This document shows, piece by piece, positions 1 through 11,625 of a stretch of 64,000 nucleotides of DNA; position 1 is the first letter of the stretch; each line of letters opens with the position of its first letter. The notes under the pieces were generated by a model. The model was not told where the DNA came from and searched no databases. It worked only from the letters and a program-made list of their open reading frames with translations. Position numbers and translations under genes: made by a program. Origin of the DNA: Acestrorhynchus altus (lineage: Eukaryota; Chordata; Actinopteri; Characiformes; Acestrorhynchidae); assembly GCA_034509495.1 (NCBI GenBank), contig CM067503.1:1594437-1658436 (forward strand). Reading direction: 5' to 3'.

Positions 1-3000
1 ATAAGGCCGAATGCTCTCCGGAACGAGGCAGGAGGTAGGTACGGCATTCAGCTCCGTCTGCTTAAAAGCCCATTAATGCGTGTCACCAAGTTGGACGGCG
101 GGCCGCAGTCGCACCATGACAATGATTAAACGCATCAAAACAGAGTCGTGAAATTTTCCATATTAGACACAAATACAGGATGGATTCAGCAGATGTTTCC
201 CATGCTCCCTCGGAAGGGCAAACAGTCGCTGGCGACAAATTAGGCCAACGCTGTAGTGCAGTCCGCTCTCTGACAAACGGTGGTTAAAAGAATCCTGTAA
301 CTCTTTAATCCTCGGAAAAGCACGTCTGTTTTGTGATTAACATGGATTTAATCCTCAAAGCAGGAGCCGTGCTAACCTCAAAAGCCGAGTTGCGTCCAAC
401 AGGAAGTGTGGACTTCCTTTGAGGCGGCCGAGTGGGCCGAAAGGCCGGCGCACACAGGATTTTCTTGTGGGTTATTATTCTCAGTAAGTGTACGCCCAAA
501 CCCAGGCCCGTGTGCCATGCCCCACATAGCCCTGGGGGATGGACGGTGGCTGAATGGCTCAAGTGGTGAAGCAAAGCAAGTACTTGTCTTGCTGGAGGTT
601 GATACCCGCCCTCTTGCTGGATATACACCCACCCGAGTAAATGTGACGTGTGTGTGCCCTGACGGGGCCCTACAAAGACGAGGCGCTCCTCGGAAATGTC
701 ATGCAGTCGGCCCTCGGACATGTCTCAATGTGTGGGCTGTGTGCATCGCAGGGAGACTCCGCACCGGTTACTCATAACACAATCTGACAGGCACCTTAAG
801 TCAGAGCTGGGTTATTGTGCTGAAAGCACTGAGGTGACCCAGCCTGGCTGAATGGCATGTCGAAGGGGAAGCAGGAAAGCACTTTCCTTAGACCTGTTAT
901 TGTTCATTATTTGAAGCTCGTACTGTTGGGGAGGGCTGTATATAATAGTGGAATACAGTGAAGTTAGGGTGTGATGGGTAGAAACGGAAGAACTCTGGGT
1001 AGTAAGACTGTTCATCCAGGATCCTGTTTCAAATGTGCCCATCAGTCAACATTTCGTAAATCCCATAATACCATTTAAAACATGCCAACACATGGGTTCT
1101 CGTGGGACCAGTGACACATGGTACACAACACCTTCGTTAAATACATATATTTTCATGAAACATGTCCTGTGAGTTTAAATAAACTGTCAAACAATAGTTA
1201 TATACACTGAAGCTGTCAAAAACGAAATATCATGTGATATACTGTGATACAATGATCAAAATATTGTTATTTATTGTAAAACTGCCGAAACGTAAACGTA
1301 CCATAATATACAGTGAAACTGTCAAACCATCAACAGTACCATAATATACTGTGAAACATTTTCAGTCGTCCTGCCCAGCCCTGCTACCATCTGAGTTCAG
1401 CAGTTTCTGAGTTTTTCTCTTCTTGTTTTCGGAATCACCCACTTCTCCGTGCAGAAAGCAGGCTGTGGTACATGCACAGCGTGTCTAAGATCCACCCACG
1501 GGTTTCCAATAGTGATGGAGGCTGGGAGATGTGAGGACCATTACAGAAGCTTCAGTTTGCCACCGGTGAAGTAGTTTGTGGTGGATGCTGAGGACTGTTT
1601 TGGACTGTTGTTTTGTAGAAACGTCACATTAGATTTAGTGGAATGATCGCCCGGCAGTGTGTGGACATTAATAATGGGCCAGAGATTGGCTAACACTGCA
1701 GTTTTAGTCTATAACTGAACACCAATGAGTTCACATTGTACTACAGCATCACTATTGAGCCTGAAAGCACCAGCGTTCACTTCTATGCCACCATCAGATC
1801 AGTGTCCATGCTGTGCTGAGAATATATATATATATATATATATCGAAACAATATATCGCTATTTATATCTATATCAAGATATAAACAAAGCGGGATACGG
1901 ACTGAGCGCGATATATGGATATTTATATCTATATCGGGATATAAACGGAGCGGGATACGGGCTGAACGATATATCAATATTTATATATATATATCAGGAT
2001 ATATACAGAGCGGGATACGGGCTGAGCGATATATCAATATTTATATCTATATCGGGATATAAACAGAGCGGGATACGGGCTGAGCGGTATATCTATATTT
2101 ATATCTATATCGGGATATAAACAGAGCGGGACACGGGCTGATCGATATATCAATATTTATATCTATATTGGGATATAAACAGAGCGGGATACGGGCTGAG
2201 CGATATATCAATATTTATATCTATATCGGGATATAAACAGAGCATGATGGGCATCGAGGCTGTATCATTTATACCGAGTTTTAAAGGAAAATCTGCTCCC
2301 TCACTCTGTTCTGACCAGTGTTTTCAGCTCCTCCTCTACTCCATTCTTCTCCACCCACATACCCTTTTTAGGGGGCATAAGACATGAAGATGATATAGAC
2401 TGTCCTCATTTTTTCACATTTTATTTTTCACATTGTATATTGTATGATGCCATAATATAAATATGATTTTTTTCCTCTCCAAATCACCCAGTCCTAGAAT
2501 CTGGCCACTGTACTATATGGTATATGTTTTTGTCCTCACGTCTGACTTTCACGACCAGACCAAAACTCAGTAGCTACTGAGATTATTAAAGCTGTGATAC
2601 TGAAAATGAGATGAGATTATGAGATTATGGGTAGTGTAGACCTACAGGAGGGTGATTAGTGCCAATCTCTAGTCCTCGAGTTGCCTGGTTCGCTGATTTT
2701 CCATTGAGTTGAAGCCGCCAGTACCTCATGGTCCCAGTGTTGAAGGTATGTAGATGTATGTCTTGATTAAAATTCACAGACTGTGCACTTCAGATAACTC
2801 GATCAGCAGCAGAATATGTCCACACTATGGTTCCTCTCGGTCTCCAAAGCAGCCCACAAGTCTAATGGTCTCGGTGACCGATATCGTACTGGCTTTTGAG
2901 CATGACATGTTTAGACCTTGTTGTAGGAGGACATTTCTGTGTGTGAATCAGTCTTTGCAACTGCTTTCTGTTGCAAACTCTTGTAAGAAACAATCGTCCA

Positions 3001-4040
3001 GCACTCAGCTGATGGTACAGTAGTCTGTGATGTGGTGTGACTGAAACTGTTTTGACATTTCTATTGAAATCCGGCTGTGGCTGAATTTCTGCTGAATCTA
3101 GGGTGAATGTACAAATGCCCATCTGTTACATGACTTTGACTTGGGTGTCTGGATAGTTTTTGAATGGTAATGTGGGGGTTTCTCACTGTATTTTCTGAAG
3201 GCTGGGAAATGCGAGGTGCCCAGCACGGTCTTTTTATGCCTTCTTTCTCCGTTTCTGCCTGCACATCTCCTTGTTGCTTAGGAACAAGTGCTTTCAAGTA
3301 CAGGCAGGAAATGTAAAGACTGCTAATAAAAGGCTGTCACAGTTACTTGATTACGGTCATTGGTCATTTTGGAGCATCTGTAGAAGTCCATTCATCATGA
3401 CAATTGGAAGCAATAAAAAAGAACAACTGTCAGATTTACGGTGTATTAAAAAAGGTTTATGCCATTAGCGAGGTACCCACATGCAATGCGCAGTTTAGCT
3501 TGAGCTGATTGGCGTCTGACTAGGGCGAGTGCAAACACACCGGAGCTTGAAGATCCCCCTACTTCTTTCACAACCAGAGGGCCACAGTTACATGCCGTTT
3601 TCTAGGGTTCATATCTCAAGTGCTCAAACTGTATCGCACAGATGAAGTATATCTATCGTACAATGTAAGTAGCAAATGCAATGGTAATGATGGCAATCTT
3701 CAAAGTTACTGCAACTAGAAATAAGACATGGACACTTTGCAATCATGAATAAATCAACAAAAAAATGAATAAATGACCTTGGTGTTTGGTGCATAGGTCA
3801 GCACATGACCAGTTGAGGTCAACTAGATGGTATGGTCCATCCAGACTCAATCGTCAAATTGCAGGACACCTGCACATCACAATGTTTAAAGAAGTGAATT
3901 AACAATGTTCTCCATTGTTTTGGTGAACAGTTGGCATTTACGCAAGTGTTTAAGGTGATAAAAAAAAAAGTCCAACTAATATCACTAAGATTAATTGAAG
4001 TAATAGCTGTGTTTAATTCTCAAACTCTGTCCTTTCTCAG
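1..4040 (+). other. Probable PLCL2 intron 1 (3' part)
   Basis: No coding exon is recognised here. The acceptor of PLCL2 exon 2 ends at 4040 with a pyrimidine-rich tract and CTTTCTCAG, so by inference this is the end of intron 1; the N-terminal exon is not visible and should lie to the left. The stretch holds a TA-rich 58-60 bp minisatellite (1822-2245, listed separately). A weak tRNA-like segment lies near 545-615, with an A-box-like TGGCTCAAGTGG and a B-box-like GGTTGATACCC, possibly a decayed SINE. Around 1200-1360 there are short repeats of the ATATACTGTGA type. The rest (about 1-540, 620-1200, 1360-1820, 2250-4040) looks like ordinary intronic DNA with nothing I can name. Confidence 0.7.
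1822..2245. repeat. 58-60 bp TA-rich minisatellite, about 7 units
   Basis: An (AT)n run at 1822-1843 leads into tandem units. The core CGGGATACGG recurs at 1891, 1951, 2011, 2069, 2127 (as CGGGACACGG) and 2185, with spacings of 60, 60, 58, 58 and 58. Each unit joins an AT-rich half (TATATCTATATCGGGATATA) to a GC-richer half (AGCGGGATACGGGCTGAGCG). Open reading frames across it, about 131 codons forward and 64 reverse, are by-products of the repeat and are not annotated as genes. Confidence 0.92.
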
Positions 4041-6527
4041 GATGGCTCAAGGCAAAGGAAAGAGAGGAAGAAAACGGTCTCCTTCAGCAGCATGCCCACG
4101 GAAAAGAAGATCAGCAGTGCCAGCGACTGCATCAATGCCATGGTGGACGGCTCCGAGTTGAGGAAAGTGCGATCCAACTCCAGAGTGTACCATCGATATT
4201 TTCTTCTTGATGCCGACATGCAGTCTCTTAGGTGGGAGCCTTCAAAAAAGGAGTCAGATAAAGCCAAGATTGATGTGAAGTCCATTAAAGAAGTGCGAAC
4301 TGGTAAGAACACGGACACTTTCAGGACCAATGGCATTTATGACCAGATTTCCGAGGACTGTGCATTCTCGATTATTTATGGGGAAACCTACGAGTCTCTG
4401 GATTTAGTTGCAAATACAGCGGATGTAGCGAACATATGGGTGACAGGACTCAGGTACCTGATATCCTACGGGAAGCTCACCTTGAACATGATCGAAAGTG
4501 CTCAGAACAACATGCGCTCGTCTTGGCTTGGGGATTTCTTTGATGAAGTGGATGTCGGGGGAAACAAAAGCATCAGTCTTTGTACTGCTGTACAGTTGAT
4601 CAAGAAATTGAACCCTGGAGTGAAAAATGTCAAAATCGAGCTCAAGATCAAGGAGTTGCACAAAGCAAAAGACAAAATGGGGTGTGATGTTACTAAGGAG
4701 GAGTTCATTGAGGTCTATCATGACCTTTGCACAAGGCCAGAGATTTACTTCTTGCTTGTTCAGTTCTCTAGTAACAAAGAATATCTCGATGCCAAGGACC
4801 TGATGATATTTTTAGAAGCAGAGCAAGGCATGGCCCAAGTGAGTGAAGACACAAGCTTAGAGGTTATTAAACAGTATGAACCGTCCAAAGAGGGGCAGCT
4901 CAAGGGCTGCCTCTCCTTAGATGGATTTACCAACTACCTTATGTCCAACGACTGCCACATTTTTGATCCCGAGCAAAAGACAGTTTGCCAAGACATGAGC
5001 CAGCCTTTGTCTCACTATTACATCAACTCTTCTCACAATACCTACCTGATTGAGGACCAGTTCAGGGGTCCTTCGGACATCACAGGCTACATCCGGGCCC
5101 TAAAGATGGGATGCAGGAGTGTAGAGCTCGATGTTTGGGATGGACCTGACAATGAACCCCTTATTTACACTGGTCACACAGTGACCTCTCAGATTGTCTT
5201 CCGAAGTGTCATTGACATCATAAATAAGTACGCTTTTGTGGCTTCTGAGTTCCCACTGATTCTGTGCTTGGAGAACCACTGCTCCTTAAAGCAGCAGAGA
5301 GTAATGTTTCAGCACCTCAAAAAAATCCTTGGGGACAGAATTCACATTGATCCACCAAGACCTGAGGACAGCTACCTTCCATCCCCCAACGACTTGAAAG
5401 GCAAGATTCTTTTGAAAGGAAAGAAACTGGCTAGCACCTGTAATAGCTCTGAGGGTGAAGTGACTGATGAGGATGAAGGGGCAGAGATGTCGCAGAGAAT
5501 GAGCATCGAGGGAGGAGACCAACAGACCGTTTCTCAACCTAAAAAGTTTCAACTGTCCAAAGACCTCTCTGACCTGGTGACCCTGTGTAAATCCATCCAG
5601 TTCAAAGACTTCCCAACAGCATTCCAGAACCAGAAGCATTGGGAACTTTGTTCTTTTAATGAGGTGTTTGCAAGCAGATGTGCCACTGATTACCCTGGAG
5701 AGTTTGTCAATTACAACAAGAAGTTTCTGGCTAGGGTTTACCCCAGTCCAATGCGAATTGACTCAAGCAATATGAACCCTCAGGACTTCTGGAAGTGTGG
5801 TTGTCAGATAGTGGCAATGAACTACCAAACTCCAGGTCTGATGATGGACCTTAACATTGGCTGGTTCAGACAAAACGGCAACTGTGGCTATGTTCTCCGT
5901 CCAGCCATAATGAGGGAGCAGGTGTCCTACTTCAGTGCTAATACTAAAGATTCGGTTCCTGGAGTGTCCCCACAGCTTCTTCACATAAAGATCATCAGTG
6001 GACAGAATTTCCCCAAACCCAAGGGCTCAGGTGCCAAAGGTGATGTTGTAGACCCCTATGTATATGTAGAGATTCACGGCATCCCTGCTGATTGCGCTGA
6101 GCAAAGGACTAAAACCGTCAATCAGAATGGGGACAATCCCCTTTTTGATGAAAGCTTTGAGTTTCAGATTAACCTTCCTGAGCTGGCCATGGTACGCTTC
6201 GTTGTACTGGACGATGACTACATAGGGGACGAATTTATTGGTCAGTACACCATTCCATTTGAGTGTCTACAACCGGGATTTCGTCACATACCTCTTCAGT
6301 CGTTGACTGGCGAGCTGCTTCCTCATGCTTGGTTGTTTGTCCACGTGGCCATCACCAACCGACGCGGCGGGGGCAAGCCCCATAAGAGAGGACTCTCTGT
6401 CCGCAAGGGCAAAAGGAATCGGGAGTATGCAAGCATGAGGATACTGCTCATCAAGGCTGTAGACGAGGTTTTTAAGACTGCCACACAGCCCCTGCGAGAA
6501 GCTACTGATTTCCGAGAGAACATGCAG
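4041..6527 (+). CDS. plcl2: PLCL2 exon 2: PH, EF-hand-like, PLC X/Y and C2 domains
   Basis: This exon encodes 829 codons of phospholipase C-like 2 (PRIP-2), an inactive PLC-family scaffold that in mammals binds inositol phosphates, PP1/PP2A and GABARAP and tunes receptor trafficking and B-cell signalling. The acceptor is CTTTCTCAG|GAT and the donor ATGCAG|GTAGGA; both ends are in phase 0. The reading frame opens upstream of the first ATG (4092) with a basic run and KKTVSF (4068-4085), the PP1-docking motif known in PRIP proteins. Numbered from M at 4092, I place PH at about 20-130, EF-hand-like region 135-300, X box 303-440, an acidic linker (EGEVTDEDEGAEMSQRM) near 455-470, Y box about 490-610 and C2 about 625-750. 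X box His315 (SSHNTY) is kept, but the second catalytic His of PLC-delta is Thr360 (IYTGHT). MPTEKKISSASDCIN and other stretches match PLCL2 better than PLCL1. The ATG at 4092 could be the start of a short isoform, as in mammals. Reading past the donor adds 21 intronic codons and a stop, which I reject. Confidence 0.97.
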
Positions 6528-6958
6528 GTAGGAATGGTTCTATTTGTTCCACCATTTTCTTTACAGATTCAGGAACACTGCCTCAGACTCTAGTCTCATA
6601 AATTATTGCTATAAAATGAAGACCAAATACGAGGCACAGGGGATTGTCACTCTGTAGCAACACAGTGAGGGCCTTTGGGTGTATTTGTGCAAGGCAGTTT
6701 CCTCCCTTTGGGTTTCAGGAGAACTTTTAACTCTATAATGAGAAAAATATTAGCGAGCTGACCTCGGAGTGAAGTACAGATCACAGCTTGCTTTGCTTCT
6801 GAACGTCTTGAAGCTATTTTGGCGATGCAAAACAAAGCCACAAGGACCGGTTTAATCAGATTTTATATAATCCCTCGATGTTGCGTAACTGGCAAGACAG
6901 ACAAGAAGGGTACTTCAAAGCTTTATATTAGACTATTGAGACCTCTGACATACATCAG

Positions 6959-7640
6959 TCAACCATAACATTATGACCACCTCCTTGTTTCTATACTTAT
7001 TGTCCATTTGTAGTCCATCTGTTTCTCTGCATCCTTTATTCTCCTCCTTTCATCCTGATCTTCAATGATCAGGACCCCACAGGACCACCAAAGAGCAGAT
7101 ATTATGTGGGTGATGGGTCATTCTCAGCACTGCAGTCACACTGACATAGTGGTGTTGTGATAGCACGAGTGGATCAGACACAGTGGTGCTGCTGGAGTGT
7201 TTAAACTCCTCAGTGTCACTGCTGGACCGAGAACAGTCCACCAAGCAGAAATGTCCAGCTGACAGTGTCCTGTGGGCAGCGTCCTGTGAGCACTGATGAA
7301 GGACTACAGGACGACCAACACAAACTGTGCAGAAACAGATGAGCTTCTGTCTCTGACTTTCCATCTACAAGGTGGAGACACTCGGTAGGAGTGTCTAATA
7401 GAGTGGACAGTGAGTGGACACAGCAGCACTGCTGTGTCTGATTCACTCATACCAGCAACACACACTAACACACCACCACCATGTCAGTGTGACTGCAGTG
7501 CTGAGAATGACCCACCACCCACATCATAGCTGCTCTGTGGTGGGCCGGTGGGGTCCTGATCATTGAAGAAGGACAGAATTGACTGGACAGTGAGTATCAC
7601 TAAAAGGAGGGAGTTGTAATGTTCTGACTGATTGTGTGTT
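6959..7640. mobile_element. Foldback repeat family A, full-length copy
   Basis: This non-coding element of about 680 bp can fold on itself. It starts with AACCATAACATTATGACCAC and ends with a degraded match to the complement (GTTGTAATGTTCTGACTG). The arm at about 7069-7146 (GACCCCACAGGACCACC, CAGCACTGCAGTCACACTGA) recurs in reverse complement at about 7482-7562. An inner pair of arms around 7169-7202 and 7421-7449 carries GATCAGACACAG and its complement. Seven more copies occur in the window. Terminal and subterminal inverted repeats with no coding capacity point to a non-autonomous DNA transposon; I cannot name its superfamily. Confidence 0.85.
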
Positions 7641-8084
7641 TAATAATAAGGTTGAAGCTTAGAATTCCTGTTCCCTATTTAATATGGAAAATCTCTTACA
7701 TAACATAAGTTTGGCATGTCCTCAGAAACATTGCAGCAACCCTGCAAAGAAGATTAAGCTTTCTAAAGGAAAGTAGAGTTAAGGGGAACAGAAGACAGGA
7801 AGCTTACAATGTTTTCAAAGACGCAGGACGAATGGACACACCAGCCAATATATCGATGCATCGGTAAAAAAGAGTTGGACTGCCTTTTATCTTCACAGCA
7901 ATCTTAATCATTCTCGCAATGCAGTTGCTCATGTTCTGAACTATTTCTAGCATGAAAGCAGACCTTCCATCAAGATAGCAGCTATCACTGAGCCTTTGAA
8001 GCGAGAATAGAGGAAGACTCTTCCTTACTCTCGCAAAAAACAGCATTTAAAGCATTCCAAAGGAAATTCGCCTAAACAACGATT

Positions 8085-8180
8085 CCCACTGCTGGTCCTG
8101 AGGCTACTGGACGCCCACATTTAAACTCCCCAAAGGCTTGTTGATGGGTTGATCAAGGTGTGCTGGGAGCAGGGGTTCTT
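8085..8180. repeat. Short palindromic repeat family E, fragment
   Basis: The segment reads CTGCTGGTCCTGAGGC ... CCACATTTAAACTCCCCAA ... GTGTGCTGGGAGCAGGG, the layout of a common small teleost repeat in which a 'good/blank' left arm is mirrored by a 'gtgttggagcaggg' right arm. Related pieces are at 33365-33525, 55025-55160 and 63320-63455. The family assignment is by recall of the pattern. Confidence 0.4.
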
Positions 8181-8609
8181 CAAGGCCAGAAGTGAAGAAC
8201 CTCGCTCCTAGCTTTTGCACACGTGTACAGGGTTCTACATGATCAGTGTTGGGACAGTGAGGTTTACAGTAAATGCGGTTCTCAGCGTTTCTTGTTTTGT
8301 TTGTTCGCAGCCGTCCTCCATAATGTCAGCCTTCATCTGCCAACAGCTTCTGTTTTCAACCACTGTTCCTTTGCGTTAGAACCCCAAGCATGGCTTGCAC
8401 ATTATTAGTATTGAAATGAATAAGAAACAGATGTATTTATTCGTTTTAGTCACTGCTGAGTTCGGTTCTTACGTCTTCTAGTATCTACTCCACTCTTTGG
8501 AGTAGGATTTCCCTTTCTGTACAGTACGTTCAGGAGAACATAGAGAGGTGGTACAGTGTACAGGGCTGAACGATATGACTGAAAGCCTCTTATCTCCATA
8601 CGCTCAAGG

Positions 8610-8995
8610 TCACTGGAAAAAGTCACTTTTATCAGTCTATCAGCTCCTCTGATCTCACAGCAGGACTTTGTGGTTCTATAATTCCAGACTGTAGTTCATC
8701 TGTTTCTCTGCAGACTTTATTCTCCTCCTTTCACCCTGATGGTCAATGATCAGGACCCCACAGGACCACCACAGAGCAGCTATTATGTGGGTGGTGGGAC
8801 GTTCTCAGCACTGCACTCACACTGACCTCTGGTACGAGTAGATCAGATGCAGCAGTGCTGCTGGAGTGCTTTAACAGTCTGTATTTATAGAACCACAAAG
8901 TGCTCCTGTATGGTCAATGGAGCTGCCAGAATGGACAGTGAGTTGGTAGGTGGTAAACAATGAGGTGGTATTAATGTTAATGGCTGGACTGTATG
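8610..8995. mobile_element. Foldback repeat family A, internally deleted copy
   Basis: It shares CCAGACTGTAGTTCATCTG, the GACCCCACAGGACCACCACA arm and the GCAGCAGTGCTGCTGGAGTG block with the other copies. The right end is GAGGTGGTATTAATGTTAAT. Most of the second arm is missing, so the copy is about 385 bp. Confidence 0.8.
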
Positions 8996-9309
8996 TTTTG
9001 GTCTTTGAGAGTTGGAGAGATGCCTTTCCTGGTCCTGGTCCAGCAGAGGAAAGCTCTCTACACCACAGGAACAGCAGCCTTATCAACTTATCAGAGATAA
9101 AGCCGTTTTAGGAATCAGACTCTAAACTCTGTCTGTGTCTGACTGTGCCTGAGACCCAAGAAAGGGATGATGAACTGTGTGGGTCTACAGGCTGTGGCTG
9201 CCACAGTCCCTAAATTACACTCTGCTCCTTGATTAGGAGCAATTTGTTGATTAAAATTGTCCTTCTTAACGTCTCCGTTCACAGTTTGCATGATGATGCA
9301 CGCTGTTGT

Positions 9310-9440
9310 CACGCTTCACTCATCCAGAAGGTCTGGTGTCATGGTGTGGGTGCAATTTCGTACGACGCCGGATCAGCTTTGGTCTTCAATACAGGCGCTT
9401 TGGCAGACCAACGTTACGTTACTGAGGTCCTGCAACCAGT
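9310..9440 (+). pseudogene. Tc1-like transposase fragment
   Basis: The translation contains VWCHGVGAISYDAGSALVF followed by TGALADQRYVTEVLQP. This corresponds to the GVMVWGAISYDSRSPLV...GTLTAQRYVDEVL stretch of fish and arthropod Tc1-like DDE transposases, between the first and second catalytic aspartates. Only about 45 residues survive, with neither catalytic Asp in the piece, so it is a dead remnant. The same subfamily occurs in reverse at 55.5-56.1 and 57.5-58.1 kb. Confidence 0.7.
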
Positions 9441-9859
9441 GGAAATGGTTTGGTTTCCAGAGGGACGACACTCGGCAGAGTACAGTCTTGTTCAAATTAT
9501 GACGTAGAAACATCGTAAAGACAAGCATGGCAACTTTATTTCGCCATATCCAACGACATGAAACACCACCAAGAGTGCAACCATGCTTAAATTTACTATC
9601 ATGATTTATATGAGTTCTTCGGTCATATCGCCACATAGACGCATACATGGACATAAAAGATGTAGAAGAGAGAAGTGTAGCCGCACTAAATGTGATGAAG
9701 TTGGGTCATGAGTTCTATGGGAGTGGAAATGTGAGTGAGATGAAACTTCAGTGACTGTATTAAAGTCCATGCAGGTTAAGTATTCTAATCTAGCAGTAGA
9801 GTCTCAGACGTGGACGAGTAGAACATCTGGGTGGAGTCATTTGGATAGAGCTTCACGGG

Positions 9860-10090
9860 AGGGCGTGGACCAACATCAGCCAGGCAGCAGGGGCAGCTCG
9901 GGACGTGGGGGGCGAGAGGGAGAAAGATTAGTGACCCCTAGAGGTGTTAATAACAAGCCTGCGTGATTTGAAGACAGAGAGAGTGTCTGAGTCCCGAACA
10001 GTAGCAGGACGGTTGTTGCAGAGTTGGGGGGCTTTATAAGAGAAAGCTCGTCCCCCTTCAGTGTTTTTTTTCATTCTAGCGACTGGTTGT
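9860..10090 (-). pseudogene. LINE reverse transcriptase C-terminal remnant
   Basis: The reverse strand reads GRAFSYKAPQLCNNRPATV then RDSDTLSVFKS. This matches the C-terminal ...GxRAFSxxAPxLWNxLP...R...SL..FKxxLKTHLF block typical of L2/CR1/Rex-type fish LINEs. No upstream RT motifs are preserved nearby. Assignment to a particular clade is not possible from this piece. Confidence 0.6.
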
Positions 10091-10582
10091 AAGGTTTCAG
10101 AAGATCAGCACAACTGATCAGTGTTAGTGCAACTCAAACAACTGGAATTTCATTAAAAAGCTCGTTCATGATCACAATTTCATTCATAATTTCATATTAT
10201 TACACGTAAAGTGATGGTTCAAGCCTGTTTTCGTTTTACTGTTGATCAGTTTGGCTTATAGATCATGAAAATCTCAAATCCAGAATCTCAAAATAATAAC
10301 AATAATATGCAAATTTGAATAGATTTCTAATCACGATGTCAACTTTAGAGCATAGAGTCCATGTTGTGTATGTATGATCTCGTCTCCTGACCTTCTTATT
10401 GGAATTGAGTTGTTCACATGTTCTTCTTATCATTATTAGGATTATTTGAGGTGTCTCCATATTTGTCAGTGGGACTATAAAGACTATAAAACTCAATTTC
10501 TCCAAACTGTTCAGAATGCAGGTGGAACCTTAAAGATCCGAGAGGACTGTCTCTGTTCCCAGTAAGCTGTATTATGATATGC

Positions 10583-10752
10583 AGTACCAGTCAAAACTTT
10601 GGACCCACCGACATGCTTCAAAGGAACTCCTCACACTTCTGTTTGGGTTCTCACAGCTCTGTAGTCAAAAGCAGTATAGAGGTTTTTTTAACACTCGAGT
10701 AAAGAAGAGACAGTGAATGAGATGGTGTCTCAATACTTTTGTCCACATTGCA
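10583..10752. mobile_element. Tc1-type MITE
   Basis: The left end reads ACCAGTCAAAACTTTGGACC, the familiar Tc1-family terminal repeat of fishes, and the right end TCTCAATACTTTTGTCCAC. The roughly 170 bp interior has no coding capacity. It abuts the SINE that starts near 10760. Confidence 0.6.
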
Positions 10753-10759
10753 CATTATT

Positions 10760-10972
10760 TGGTTGGTGTGGCGCAACAAATACCACCTACAGGCCACCAC
10801 TCCGTGTGGGAGACCGGGGTTCGATTCCCAGTCTGGGCACCTGTGCTGTACTGCACCAGTAAGAGTCCTCAGGTGAGACTCCTAACAGTACTCTGGTCCG
10901 GCTCTGTAATAAGAGAAACCTCGTAAGTCCCTCTGGATAAAGAGCATCAGCCAAAAGCCTTTACATACAAAC
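10760..10972 (+). mobile_element. tRNA-derived SINE
   Basis: The head has an A-box-like TGGTGTGGCGCAAC (about 10764) and a canonical B box GGTTCGATTCC (10818-10828) with tRNA-like spacing. The body ends with GTAAGTCCCTCTGGATAAAG and GCATCAGCCAAAAGCC, the conserved tail shared by fish SINEs and their partner LINEs. It is not a functional tRNA gene: no acceptor stem closes around it. Confidence 0.75.
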
Positions 10973-11625
10973 ATTCTTTTACTATTTAATCAATAAAGGC
11001 AGCTCGAGTCTGTAAAACTGCTGTGAAAGTTCGTTTGATTGCATCTTGTGGTTGAAGCGACGCCTCCCGCCATGCACATGTGGCGCGCTCGCGAGCTTCA
11101 TCACACATTCATTCATTGCAGTTTATCTGGAGAAGCTCATTTACACTGTGCCCTTCCTGTGTCCACTTCTCAAACTCTCAGATTCTGACGCTTGGACGTC
11201 CTGACCGAGCTGCTGGCCGAACCGCGTATTTAGACGAAGCCTGGCGAGGCCACGGAGCAGTGAAGGTGCGCCTGTTTCGCAGGCCTTTCACGCATCTCGG
11301 TCTGTTTTGCAGACAAATGTAGTCAAAGCTTTGCTCTGAGAACTCCAGCACTTAACCACATTCACTCAAACCACTTCCTGTAGCAGCTCTGCGCCTCGTG
11401 TACCGATGAGAGACATTTACTATGCGGAAGTTCACTCGCACAGCAGGCAGCGAGGTCACCTTTAGCTGCTCGTTTTGAGCCCGGCAATAAGGCAGGTGTC
11501 AGCTCGCGTTTTCCACCTGTCAATCGAAAGCTTGAGTACTGAGTAAACTGGGTTTCCTGTGCAAATGTACTGGTTGTTCTGATTGTGGCCCTCCGTGGTG
11601 TGACGTGACTGTGTGTCTTTCACAG

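Larger units (their letters stand above)
6528..11625 (+). other. plcl2: PLCL2 intron 2
   Basis: GTAGGA...CACAG intron of 5,098 bp. It holds two copies of the foldback repeat (6959-7640, 8610-8995), a palindromic MITE remnant (8085-8180), a Tc1 transposase scrap (9310-9440), a LINE 3' end in reverse (9860-10090), a Tc1-type MITE (10583-10752) and a tRNA-derived SINE (10760-10972). I recognise nothing in 6600-6955, 7645-8080, 8190-8600, 9000-9300, 9445-9855, 10095-10580 or 10980-11600. Confidence 0.9.

Noticed and set aside
305..777. Overlapping open frames of 138 and 123 codons on opposite strands at the left end
   Set aside because: No recognisable domain, no splice sites matching PLCL2 exon 1, and a decayed SINE-like segment inside.
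1725..2120. 131-codon open frame in intron 1
   Set aside because: It runs through the (TA)n and 58-60 bp minisatellite.
6528..6593. Extension of the large exon 2 reading frame by 21 codons to a stop at 6593
   Set aside because: A canonical GTAGGA donor follows ENMQ, and the homologous continuation (NAIVTFKELCGL) is found in exon 3. The extra codons are intronic.
10760..10972. A tRNA gene at the GGTTCGATTCC B box
   Set aside because: The SINE tail follows and no cloverleaf can be drawn.
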